DNA from: Flavobacterium sp.
Lineage (GTDB): Bacteria > Bacteroidota > Bacteroidia > Flavobacteriales > Flavobacteriaceae
Assembly: GCA_030153045.1 (NCBI GenBank)
Contig: JASLID010000075.1
Location: forward strand, 1 to 64,000
Direction: 5' to 3'
Length of the DNA stretch: 64,000 nt
Part shown: positions 35,171 through 43,047 of the stretch, in pieces
How the letters are laid out: each line of letters opens with the position of its first letter
Numbering within the stretch: position 1 is the stretch's first letter
Notes under the pieces: model-generated
Told to the model about the DNA's origin: nothing
The model's input: only the letters and a program-made list of their open reading frames with translations
Database searches by the model: none
Program-made: the position numbers and the translations under genes

Positions 35171-36970
35171 TTCTCCTTTTTCTGCTAGTTTTCTTTCCAG
35201 CTCCGCCTGAAATTCTTCCATAACAGGTTTCATTGTGCTTTCAGGGATGTCGGCAATTCTAATATACATTAGTCCATCGACAGCATTGTTAAATAGTGGG
35301 TCAACATTAAAAGCAACCACTCTAGCGTTTTGTTTGATGTATTTTTTTATCAAAACCGGTAAGCGTAAACTACCCGGTTCAAGTTCATCAATAATTTTAT
35401 CGAATTTTACTAAATCGGCTTCCGCTTCATTAAAAATGAAATCTTTGTCGGCGTCTTTCAATTTTACTTTGTATTCTTTTTTAGGGTGTATGTATTGGGC
35501 TACATAAGGATCGTAATAATTCGATTTCATGAATTCAATCATCAATGATTTCGAAAAATCTGAAAACTGATTGCTAATACTCACTCCGCCAATCAAGAAT
35601 TTATGTTCTGGATGACGTAATGTGGTGTGCACAATTCCTTTCCAAAGCAAAAATAAAGGCATTGGTTTTTGCTGGTAATCTTTAATGATAAAGGCACGTC
35701 CCATCTCAATAGATTTGCTCATCATGTCGAACAATTCAGGTTCGAAACGAAATAAATCTTGTAGATAAAATCCGTCTATACCATATTTTGCAAATATTTC
35801 AGATCCCAATCCCATACGATATGCACCAGCAATTTGCTTGGCATCATCATCCCATAAAAACAAATGACGATAGTGTTTGTCGAATTTGTCAATATCGATA
35901 GATTCATTAGTACCTTCTCCAACTTCTCTAAAAGTTATTTCGCGCAAACGTCCTATTTCATGTAAAATATTTGGAATGTCTTTCGCTTCTGCAAAAAACA
36001 CCTCGTAGTTTTTACTTTGCAATAACCTAGCATCATTTTCACGAAGCTTGTTTACTTCAGATATGATGTTATTTTGATTAGCACCGGTAGCTATTTCCTT
36101 AGGGTTTTTAGGTAATTTTAAATTGGGTACTGTTAGTAATTTGCTTTCTTTTTCGAAAGCATTCGCCAGCATATAGGTTTTCTTTCTCAGAAACTCTGAG
36201 TATTCTTCAATAGTCTGATGTTCGTTTTGTTCTGCCACAGAAATAGGCTTTCCAATTCTAACTTTAATTACACGGTCTTTTTGGGTTAACAATTCAGAAG
36301 GTAATTTAGCTGTTCGAAGCGTATCGCTTATTTTAGAAAGAAAATAAAACAAACGGCTATTTTTTGCGTGAAAGTAAATAGGTATAACTGGAACTTGCGC
36401 TTTTCTAATTACTTTGATAGCGCCTTCTTCCCATTGTTTGTCGACCATTAATTTGCCGTCTTTATAAGTAGAAACTTCTCCGGCAGGAAACATCCCTAAA
36501 GGTTTGCCGTCACTTAAATGGCGAAGTGTTTCTTTGATTCCTATTACGCTTGATTTAGCATCCTTATGGGTCTCAAAAGGATTTACCGGCATAATGTAAG
36601 GTTTCATGGGTTCAATCCTATGAAGTAAAAAGTTGGCTATAATTTTAAAATTAGGTTCTCTTTCGAGCATTAATTTCAATAATAAAATACCATCAATTCC
36701 TCCAAGAGGATGGTTTGAAATGGTAATATATGGCCCTTCTTTAGGTAAGCGTTTTAAGTCTTCTTCGTGGATTTCAAATTTAATTTGGAACTCGTCTAAA
36801 ATGGCGTTCAAAAACTCAACATCTTTAAGATGTTTGTTGCGGTTGTATATTTTATTAAGTGAAGAGATTTGAAGCACCTTCATGAGTATCCAACCCGAGA
36901 AAGTTCCCAAAACCCCATATTTATCAGTGTTTATTGCTTTTGCAACTTCTTTAGCGGTAACTAAACCCAT
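35168..36970 (-). CDS. olsF: Bifunctional acyltransferase, OlsF-like aminolipid synthase
   Basis: Residues 1-290 form a lysophospholipid acyltransferase (PlsC-like) domain with NHPLGGIDG at 86-94 and FPAGEVS near 160. Residues 320-460 form a GNAT/hemolysin-type N-acyltransferase like the ornithine or glycine lipid synthase OlsB/GlsB. This fusion matches OlsF of Serratia and Flavobacterium johnsoniae, where the C-terminal part makes the N-acyl amino acid and the N-terminal part adds the second acyl chain. The PlsC signature has five residues between His87 and Asp93 rather than four, a variant of this family. The head group cannot be told. Confidence 0.8.
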   Translation of the reverse strand: MGLVTAKEVAKAINTDKYGVLGTFSGWILMKVLQISSLNKIYNRNKHLKDVEFLNAILDEFQIKFEIHEEDLKRLPKEGPYITISNHPLGGIDGILLLKLMLEREPNFKIIANFLLHRIEPMKPYIMPVNPFETHKDAKSSVIGIKETLRHLSDGKPLGMFPAGEVSTYKDGKLMVDKQWEEGAIKVIRKAQVPVIPIYFHAKNSRLFYFLSKISDTLRTAKLPSELLTQKDRVIKVRIGKPISVAEQNEHQTIEEYSEFLRKKTYMLANAFEKESKLLTVPNLKLPKNPKEIATGANQNNIISEVNKLRENDARLLQSKNYEVFFAEAKDIPNILHEIGRLREITFREVGEGTNESIDIDKFDKHYRHLFLWDDDAKQIAGAYRMGLGSEIFAKYGIDGFYLQDLFRFEPELFDMMSKSIEMGRAFIIKDYQQKPMPLFLLWKGIVHTTLRHPEHKFLIGGVSISNQFSDFSKSLMIEFMKSNYYDPYVAQYIHPKKEYKVKLKDADKDFIFNEAEADLVKFDKIIDELEPGSLRLPVLIKKYIKQNARVVAFNVDPLFNNAVDGLMYIRIADIPESTMKPVMEEFQAELERKLAEKGE

Positions 36971-36996
36971 TTAATTTTTTGATTTTATGCGAAAGA

Positions 36997-37004
36997 CAAA
37001 GATA
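36997..37004 (-). promoter_or_regulatory. -10 box (TATCTTTG) for the OlsF-like gene
   Basis: TATCTTTG on the minus strand lies 26 bp before the ATG. Just upstream of it, at 37007-37024, is AAAACTT-GTAT-AAGTTTT, a small inverted repeat that could be an operator. Confidence 0.45.
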
Positions 37005-37113
37005 GCAAAACTTGTATAAGTTTTGGAAAAGTTTTAAGATTTATCCCTTTTTATTCGAAGTAAAATGAATTAAAATGATTGAAAATTAAAGTGTTGCAGA
37101 ATAATTAATTTTC

Positions 37114-37146
37114 TTGTTTTTATTTGATGGTTTTTCAATACATTTG
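37114..37146 (+). promoter_or_regulatory. Promoter of the exonuclease III gene
   Basis: TTG (37114-37116), a 22-bp spacer and TACATTTG (37139-37146) match the flavobacterial consensus. The ATG is 20 bp downstream. Confidence 0.6.
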
Positions 37147-37166
37147 AAAAAAAGATTCACTTCAAA

Positions 37167-37928
37167 ATGAAGATTATTTCATACAACGTTAATGGAATTC
37201 GAGCTGCCATAACCAAAGGTTTTCTCGATTGGTTGCAAGCTGCAAATCCAGATATAATTTGCCTACAAGAAATTAAAGCAACACAAGACCAAATCCCGGT
37301 TATGGAAATTGAGATGGCTGGGTATCCTTACCAATATTATTTTCCAGCAGAGAAAAAAGGATATAGTGGCGTGGCTATTTTGTCTAAGGTAAAACCAAAT
37401 AATGTTGTTTTTGGAACGGGAATTAAACACATGGATTTTGAAGGAAGAAATCTTCGTGCCGATTTCGACGGATTTTCAGTAATGAGTTTATATTTGCCTT
37501 CAGGGACAAACATAGATCGATTAGATCATAAGTTTATGTATATGGATGATTTTCATAAGTACATTGATGATTTAAAAGCGAGTATTCCAAACCTGATTAT
37601 TTGCGGAGATTATAATATTTGTCATCAAGCAATTGATATTCACGATCCTATACGTAATGCTAAAGTTTCTGGGTTTTTACCCGAAGAACGTGCTTGGTTA
37701 GATGGATTTATGAAATCAGGATTTGTTGACAGTTTCCGTCATTTTAACAAAGATCCACACCATTACAGCTGGTGGAGTTACAGAGCAGGAGCTCGCGGAA
37801 ATAATAAAGGCTGGCGAATAGATTATAACTTGGTTTCCGAATCTTTGCAGCACAGAATGAAACGGGCTGTGATTTTACCTGATGCCATGCATTCAGACCA
37901 TTGCCCCATTTTAGTAGAAATAGAATAA
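37167..37928 (+). CDS. xth: Exodeoxyribonuclease III (AP endonuclease)
   Basis: This is a DNA-repair nuclease of the Mg-dependent EEP superfamily that nicks abasic sites and degrades 3' ends. Signature motifs in order are ISYNVNGIRAA near the start, LQEIKA near 37-42 with the metal-binding Glu, GDYNICH near 147 and SDHCPI near the end, with the catalytic His. Trp and basic stretches (WWSYRAGARGNNKGWRIDY) bind DNA. Its 253 residues match the ExoIII length. It is followed by the OmpA-type gene after 18 bp. Confidence 0.96.
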   Translation: MKIISYNVNGIRAAITKGFLDWLQAANPDIICLQEIKATQDQIPVMEIEMAGYPYQYYFPAEKKGYSGVAILSKVKPNNVVFGTGIKHMDFEGRNLRADFDGFSVMSLYLPSGTNIDRLDHKFMYMDDFHKYIDDLKASIPNLIICGDYNICHQAIDIHDPIRNAKVSGFLPEERAWLDGFMKSGFVDSFRHFNKDPHHYSWWSYRAGARGNNKGWRIDYNLVSESLQHRMKRAVILPDAMHSDHCPILVEIE

Positions 37929-37946
37929 CCTAAAATACCACAAAAA

Positions 37947-38915
37947 ATGATAAAAAAAGTTTCCTTCGGATTATTGGCAATTGCCTTGACCACATCATCT
38001 TGTGTGTCTAAAAAGATATATGCAGATTTAGAAAATAAATTTGCTAATTTAAAGAAAGAACGTAACGCATTAGCAGATCAAAATGATTCGCTGAAAGTTG
38101 CAAACACTAAGTTTTTGGCTGATAACGGAAGTTTAAAATCGGAATTAGACAAAGCAACTGCGGAACGTAATAAATTAGCGACCGATTATGCTGCTGCAAG
38201 TAACAACTTAAAAGCCTTGCAAAATTCATACGATGCGCTTGAAAAAAATAGCGACACGGCTCTAAAAGCTAACATGGAGAAAAACCGTGATTTATTAGAA
38301 CAATTAGAAGCCAAAGAAAAAGCATTGGCTGCTGAGAAAAACCGTTTGAGTAAATTATCAGCCGATTTAAAAGACCGTTCTGATCGTGTAAATGAATTGG
38401 AAAACATGATTGCTGCGAAAGAAGCTTCATTGAAAAAACTAAAAGAAACGCTTTCTAAATCGTTAAAAGCTTTCGAAGGAAAAGGATTAACCATCCAACA
38501 AAAAGACGGTAAAGTATATGTTTCTATGGAAAACAAATTACTTTTCGAATCAGGAAGCTGGACAGTAGGTGCTGAAGGTAAAAAAGCAGTAGACTTAGTA
38601 GGTAAAGTATTAGGAGACAATCCAGATATTGCTGTTTTAATTGAAGGACATACAGACAACGATAAAATCACAGGAACGATTGGTGGTGGAGTAGAAAACA
38701 ACTGGGATTTATCTACCAAAAGAGCTACAGCGATTGTAAATATTTTATCGGCTAATGCTAAGGTTAAAAAAGAAAATTTAACAGCAGCAGGTCGTGGTGA
38801 GTATTCTCCATTATTGAGCAATGATAGTCCTGATGGAAAAGCTAAAAACCGTCGTATTGAAATTATTTTGACTCCTAAATTGGATGAAATTTCTAAAATG
38901 TTAAACGAGATTTAA
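37947..38915 (+). CDS. OmpA-family lipoprotein with coiled coil
   Basis: This envelope protein links the outer membrane to peptidoglycan. The N terminus is a lipoprotein signal (LTTSSC, Cys19). A long charged coiled coil runs from about 25 to 170. The C-terminal OmpA domain (about 185-310) has LFESGSWTVGAEGKKAV, then LIEGHTDND and NWDLSTKRATAIV, the usual peptidoglycan-binding segments. At 322 residues it resembles Pal-like proteins with an extra helical spacer. It is probably co-transcribed with xth and ends in a strong terminator. Confidence 0.9.
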   Translation: MIKKVSFGLLAIALTTSSCVSKKIYADLENKFANLKKERNALADQNDSLKVANTKFLADNGSLKSELDKATAERNKLATDYAAASNNLKALQNSYDALEKNSDTALKANMEKNRDLLEQLEAKEKALAAEKNRLSKLSADLKDRSDRVNELENMIAAKEASLKKLKETLSKSLKAFEGKGLTIQQKDGKVYVSMENKLLFESGSWTVGAEGKKAVDLVGKVLGDNPDIAVLIEGHTDNDKITGTIGGGVENNWDLSTKRATAIVNILSANAKVKKENLTAAGRGEYSPLLSNDSPDGKAKNRRIEIILTPKLDEISKMLNEI

Positions 38916-38938
38916 TATAAGGAAATAAGGTTCTAAGT

Positions 38939-38973
38939 AAAAAGGTTCTAAGGTTTTCTTAGAACCTTTTTTT
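38939..38973 (+). terminator. Intrinsic terminator after the OmpA-type gene
   Basis: GGTTCTAAG (38944-38952) and CTTAGAACC (38958-38966) form a perfect stem with a 5-nt loop, A5 before and T7 after. The stem sequence recurs in the repeats that follow. Confidence 0.85.
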
Positions 38974-38989
38974 ATACTTTATAGAGTAT

Positions 38990-38997
38990 TATCTTTG
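38990..38997 (+). promoter_or_regulatory. -10 box (TATCTTTG) upstream of the aldo/keto reductase
   Basis: TATCTTTG follows the terminator. It would give a leader of about 95 nt that contains the TTAG-rich repeats. Confidence 0.4.
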
Positions 38998-39006
38998 CAA
39001 ACGAAA

Positions 39007-39048
39007 CTTAGTAACTCAGCATCTTAGCGCCTTAGAACCTTTAAGATG
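39007..39048. repeat. Short TTAG-rich repeats with an inverted repeat
   Basis: The stretch reads as near-regular units of about 7-11 bp (CTTAGTAACTC, AGCATCTTAGCG, CCTTAGAACCTTT). The core CTTAGAACC also forms the preceding terminator stem. CATCTTA (39020-39026) and TAAGATG (39042-39048) make a hairpin in the leader of the next gene. From memory, such degenerate TTAG repeats occur between genes in other Flavobacteriaceae. Confidence 0.55.
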
Positions 39049-39099
39049 AAACGAGCTTGCAAGTTACATGAGACCATTGAAAAACAATAGTAACGACGA

Positions 39100-40137
39100 A
39101 TGAAATACACCACACTACCCAATACGAATCTCGAAGTCAGTAAAATATGTTTAGGTACGATGACCTTTGGCAATCAAAACACCGAAGCCGATGCTCATTC
39201 TCAATTAGATTATGCTGTCGAAAGAGGAGTTAATTTTATGGACACTGCCGAAATGTATCCCATAGGAGGAAACGAACATATTTTTGGAAGTACCGAAAGA
39301 TATATTGGAACGTGGTTGGCTAAAAACAGTCATAAAAGAGAAAAACTAGTTGTCGCTACTAAAATTGCGGGGCCTAATCGAGGTATGGGATATATCCGAA
39401 ATCCACTCGATTTTTCTAAAAAAAGCATTCATCAGGCAGTCGATTTGAGTTTAAAAAACCTGCAGACCGATTATATTGATTTGTACCAAATGCACTGGCC
39501 GGACCGTGTTATGAATATGTTCGGCAAACGCGGTTTAGAAGCCATCGATCATCAGTGGGAAGATAATATTATTGATGTTTTAACTACGTTTGACGGATTA
39601 ATCAAGGAGGGAAAAATTAAGCACATAGGAGTTTCAAATGAAAATGCTTGGGGAGTCATGAAATTCTTAAATGAAAGTGAAAAACACAATCTTCCTAGAA
39701 TCGCTACGATTCAAAATCCGTTTTCTTTGCTAAATCGATTATTCGAAGTGGGATTAACCGAAATGTGTCTTCGAGAAAATGTAGGATTGTTAGCGTATTC
39801 ACCATTAGGATTTGGGTTTCTTACTGGAAAACATTTAAACGGAATTGTACCCAACTCTAGGTTGGGATTATTTCCTCATTTTACCCGTTATACCAACGAA
39901 AACTGCTTCAGAGTAACCCGATTGTATCAGGACTTGGCTCATAGTTTGGGACTGACTTTAACCGAGCTTTCTTTAGCTTTTGTTCATCATCAGGAGTTTG
40001 TGACTTCAACCATTATTGGTGCTACTTCGCTAGACCAATTGGAAGAAAATATCAATGCGTTTGATGTCATGTTGACTGATGAGGTTCTCATTCAAATTAA
40101 TAAAATTCAGGAGTTAATACCGAATCCGGCGCCGTAG
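39100..40137 (+). CDS. Aldo/keto reductase (Tas-like)
   Basis: This is an NADPH-dependent oxidoreductase with a TIM-barrel fold. The catalytic tetrad is visible: Asp and Tyr in FMDTAEMYP (about 46-54), Lys in VVATKIAG (near 87) and His in LYQMHWPD (near 130). The C-terminal part supplies the NADPH site (TSTIIGATSLDQLEENI). At 345 residues it matches the Tas/YghZ-like group, whose natural substrates are unclear. It is probably transcribed alone. Confidence 0.93.
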   Translation: MKYTTLPNTNLEVSKICLGTMTFGNQNTEADAHSQLDYAVERGVNFMDTAEMYPIGGNEHIFGSTERYIGTWLAKNSHKREKLVVATKIAGPNRGMGYIRNPLDFSKKSIHQAVDLSLKNLQTDYIDLYQMHWPDRVMNMFGKRGLEAIDHQWEDNIIDVLTTFDGLIKEGKIKHIGVSNENAWGVMKFLNESEKHNLPRIATIQNPFSLLNRLFEVGLTEMCLRENVGLLAYSPLGFGFLTGKHLNGIVPNSRLGLFPHFTRYTNENCFRVTRLYQDLAHSLGLTLTELSLAFVHHQEFVTSTIIGATSLDQLEENINAFDVMLTDEVLIQINKIQELIPNPAP

Positions 40138-40186
40138 TTTCGTCTATAATCAAGTTATCCATAATGCTAAAAAAAAAAATAAGAAT

Positions 40187-41005
40187 ATGAAAAAGATAAT
40201 TACAATTTTATTACTTGGATTCGTTATGATTTCTTGCTCAAGAAATGAAGATAATCCTGTCGTTAATGAGCCGTTAATAACAAAAATGAATACAAACGTA
40301 TTTTATCCAGGTTCATCGTCGTATGATCAAGCAGAATTAAAATTTAATTTTGAATACGATGCAAACCAAAAACTTACAAAAGAAATTGGTGGATTTCTTC
40401 CCGTTTCTGGTTCATCAGGTATTGGTGGGCTTTTTACAGATAAAGTTTATACTTCATTGATTTATACAAACAATACTGTTACTGTTGAGGATTTTTCTTC
40501 CACTACTGATTTTGATGTTCTTAAAAACACCAAATATTTTACTCTAAACATTTTAAATCAAATTCTTACTAAAGAAATCCCAAACAGCAATAATTATTGG
40601 CTTAAAAAACAGACTTTTAAGTATTTAGACAATAAAATTTCTGAGATAAAAACTGTTCTTCCGAATGTGCCTTATAATCCAACTGATCCGAATGATTACA
40701 TATGGACATATTTAGAAAAATTTTATTACGACACAAATGGGAACTTAACGAAAACAGAATATTTTGAACAACAAAACGGAATAAATAAAGGTGAAAAAGT
40801 CGTAAGGACTTTTGAAGATTATGATAACTCTACAAATCCTTGTAGAAGATTACAGTTATTAGATAAATTTTTCTACCGTTCACTTTCAAAAAATAATTTT
40901 AGAAAATATACAGAAGTTCATTATGATTATGAAGTGTTAACTTCAACAAATACAACGACTTGGGATTTCAATTATGATTCTGGCGGACAATTAATAATAA
41001 ATTGA
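40187..41005 (+). CDS. Lipoprotein of unknown function
   Basis: This 272-residue protein has a lipoprotein signal (lipobox MISC, Cys17) followed by Asn and acidic residues. The rest is beta-rich, with repeated tyrosine-containing strands (FNFEYDANQKLTKEI, YYDTNGNLTKTEYF, HYDYEVLTSTNTTTWDFNYD). Strands of the form YDxNGxLTK occur in many Bacteroidota surface lipoproteins (DUF4595-like and RHS-like). No enzyme motif is seen. It follows the reductase by 50 bp, without an evident promoter. The 131 bp downstream hold nothing I recognise. Confidence 0.72.
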   Translation: MKKIITILLLGFVMISCSRNEDNPVVNEPLITKMNTNVFYPGSSSYDQAELKFNFEYDANQKLTKEIGGFLPVSGSSGIGGLFTDKVYTSLIYTNNTVTVEDFSSTTDFDVLKNTKYFTLNILNQILTKEIPNSNNYWLKKQTFKYLDNKISEIKTVLPNVPYNPTDPNDYIWTYLEKFYYDTNGNLTKTEYFEQQNGINKGEKVVRTFEDYDNSTNPCRRLQLLDKFFYRSLSKNNFRKYTEVHYDYEVLTSTNTTTWDFNYDSGGQLIIN

Positions 41006-41136
41006 AAATAAAAGCACACTACAGATAACATGAGTTTCGCAAGATGTGGGGTTGAAAGTAACGCAAGGAAGATTTTGGAAGGTTGAAGTTTCTTCCTTCA
41101 CTAGCACCCACTAAGTTGTTTAACGAACGAAGCCAA

Positions 41137-42735
41137 TTATACTTTTTCATTAACTTCTTCTATTTCCAGCTTTTTCAAATCAGATATCGCTGGACCGTTG
41201 ATTATTTTTCCATCTGTCGTAAACCTTGAGCCATGAAGTGGACAATCGAATGATTTCTCATCAGCGTTCCATTGCAAGATGCCACCAAGATGCGGACAAA
41301 CAGCACTGCAGGCATGCAAATTGTTCTGGACATCTCGATAGACGGCAATTTTTTTCAATCCAGAAGAAATTACGCCTCCTTCTCCGGGTTTCAAATCATT
41401 TACAGCTTCTATATCTCCCGTAGTTAACCAATCTGCAAATTGAGCTACCATATTGCCTACTTCGTGTAAATAATCAGCTGTTATTTTCAGCGTAATGCGA
41501 GAAGGACTGTATAAATCTTCCCACGGGTTTTTTACACCAGTGATGATATCTGTAATAATCATTCCGCCCAATGTACCGTGGGTCATTCCATTTCCGGAAT
41601 CACCAGTAATAATATAGATGTTATCGTCACTTGGATTTTTGCCAATGAAAGCTAAGGAATCAATAGGTTCCAACACTTGACCTGACCATTTGTATTCCAC
41701 ATTTCCCATGGTTGGAAACCTTTCTTTGGTCCATTCCACTAATCGGTCATATCTGTCTTCTTCAGGAATATTCTCATCATTTGCTTGCCCCACTTTGTGG
41801 TCCTCACCACCTGAAATTAACAAATCGAACGCCTCATCGTATGCTTCTAATCGCACATAATGATAAGGCGAACAAATCCATTTAGAATCCTGGTTTCCGG
41901 TATCCCACCATAATGAATAAGGGACTATTCCTTTGGGGATTTTTGTGGCAATTACATACGTACGGTAAGGCCATTGTTTGGTGTGCATTTCAACCCAATC
42001 ATTAACTGGCGTATTAGTAGCGACTACAATATGGTTGGCTTTTATTTCAAATCCGTTTGCTTTTGCGCCTTCTTTTGTAATGTCTTCAGCTTTTGTCTCG
42101 GTGTATATTTTTCCTCCCATGCCAGTAATTGCCTCAGTCAAACCTTTGAGGTATTTCATGATGTGAAATTGACCCTGTTCAGGAAATCTGAGGCATTGTT
42201 TTTTTTCTTCAAAGGATAAACCGGGAATCTGATCCAGCATTTCTGTATGTAGTCCAGCGTTTGTAGTTGCAGTATATTCTTTTTCGAGTGTTTCTATTTT
42301 ATCGTCTTCGCTTAAAAACAAATAACCATTTACTTTTTTGAAATTGCAATCTATATTCTCCCGTTGGATGGTATTGGTAATCCACTGAATCGCTTCCATA
42401 TGGCTGTTGGCAGCAAGTTGTGTTTTTTCTTTCCCGAATATTTTTTCGAGTTCAAAATAACGGTCGTCAAGGGCACACGTAATGTGTGCGGTAGTGCGTC
42501 CAGTTTCTCCACTACCTATATAACCATCTTCCACTAGGGTGATTTTTCTACCAGCTTTTAACAAACAGTATGCTGTTGTTAATCCGGCTATTCCGCCACC
42601 AATAATTAAAATATCGGTATCAATATTTTGCTGAAGTTTTTCAAAAATAATGGGTTGCATAGAGGCAGTCCAAAATGATTTATTTTCTCCTGAAGTGATA
42701 TTGCTGTCAAAAGGGTGATATGTGGCTGTTTTCAT
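41137..42735 (-). CDS. FAD-dependent oxidoreductase with C-terminal Rieske domain
   Basis: The N-terminal DAO/GlpD-type domain has the FAD motif IIGGGIAGLTTAYCLLKAG near residue 45 and GDSGNGMTHG near the end of the flavin domain. A Rieske [2Fe-2S] domain occupies about 440-525 with CPHLGG and CPLHGSRF, both Cys-His pairs present. The fusion is known in many bacteria, usually annotated as a FAD oxidoreductase of unknown substrate. No signal peptide is seen, so it is cytoplasmic. The gene is a single unit, with a structured element upstream. Confidence 0.9.
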   Translation of the reverse strand: MKTATYHPFDSNITSGENKSFWTASMQPIIFEKLQQNIDTDILIIGGGIAGLTTAYCLLKAGRKITLVEDGYIGSGETGRTTAHITCALDDRYFELEKIFGKEKTQLAANSHMEAIQWITNTIQRENIDCNFKKVNGYLFLSEDDKIETLEKEYTATTNAGLHTEMLDQIPGLSFEEKKQCLRFPEQGQFHIMKYLKGLTEAITGMGGKIYTETKAEDITKEGAKANGFEIKANHIVVATNTPVNDWVEMHTKQWPYRTYVIATKIPKGIVPYSLWWDTGNQDSKWICSPYHYVRLEAYDEAFDLLISGGEDHKVGQANDENIPEEDRYDRLVEWTKERFPTMGNVEYKWSGQVLEPIDSLAFIGKNPSDDNIYIITGDSGNGMTHGTLGGMIITDIITGVKNPWEDLYSPSRITLKITADYLHEVGNMVAQFADWLTTGDIEAVNDLKPGEGGVISSGLKKIAVYRDVQNNLHACSAVCPHLGGILQWNADEKSFDCPLHGSRFTTDGKIINGPAISDLKKLEIEEVNEKV

Positions 42736-43047
42736 TTTAGTTATAGTGTTAAATTCTATAATACTATTAGACTACAAAACAAACCTGCTTAGTGGTGTTT
42801 GCACAACTTTCACCATAAATGGGTTACAAACTCGCCTACCATTTCGTTGGTCATTGATAGAAGGTTGGAAAATTTCAATGTTCTTGATACCCCATTTTGC
42901 CAACCTGACATATGGTGAAATTCCACTAAGCAAAATTTATTTTTTTGGTTGCTAATTATATATTCGAAGTTCTATAACTTTCTAAATATAAGTGTTATAT
43001 GATTCTGAAAAGGTGTTATATGATTCACAGATAAGGTTAATCTAGAA
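42736..43047. other. 312-bp intergenic region with a nested palindromic element
   Basis: This gap separates two leftward genes. It holds a 147-bp structured element, described separately, and otherwise AT-rich sequence. I see no convincing gene; a 77-codon frame crossing it has no recognisable domain. The terminator of the sugar dehydrogenase gene would lie beyond its left end, not here. Confidence 0.6.
42786..42932. repeat. Nested inverted-repeat element (MITE-like)
   Basis: The ends are perfect 10-bp inverted repeats (TGCTTAGTGG at 42786-42795, CCACTAAGCA at 42923-42932). Inside are a second perfect 10-bp pair (TTTCACCATA at 42808-42817, TATGGTGAAA at 42911-42920) and a third short pair (AATGGG at 42819-42824, CCCATT at 42892-42897). 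The spacing of the arms differs on the two sides, so it would fold as an imperfect long hairpin. No target duplication is clear. Confidence 0.6.

Noticed and set aside
38186..38821. 211-codon frame on the minus strand across the OmpA-family gene
   Set aside because: It lies entirely opposite a well-supported lipoprotein gene, has a Ser/Ala-rich composition typical of antisense of coiled-coil coding sequence, and no start context or domain.
41108..41115. CCACTAAG match to the end of the nested-palindrome element, on the other side of the FAD gene
   Set aside because: An 8-bp AT-rich match is expected by chance and the surrounding sequence is unrelated.
42722..42955. 77-codon frame crossing the nested-palindrome element
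   Set aside because: It starts inside the FAD oxidoreductase gene on the opposite strand and its sequence is explained by the inverted repeats.
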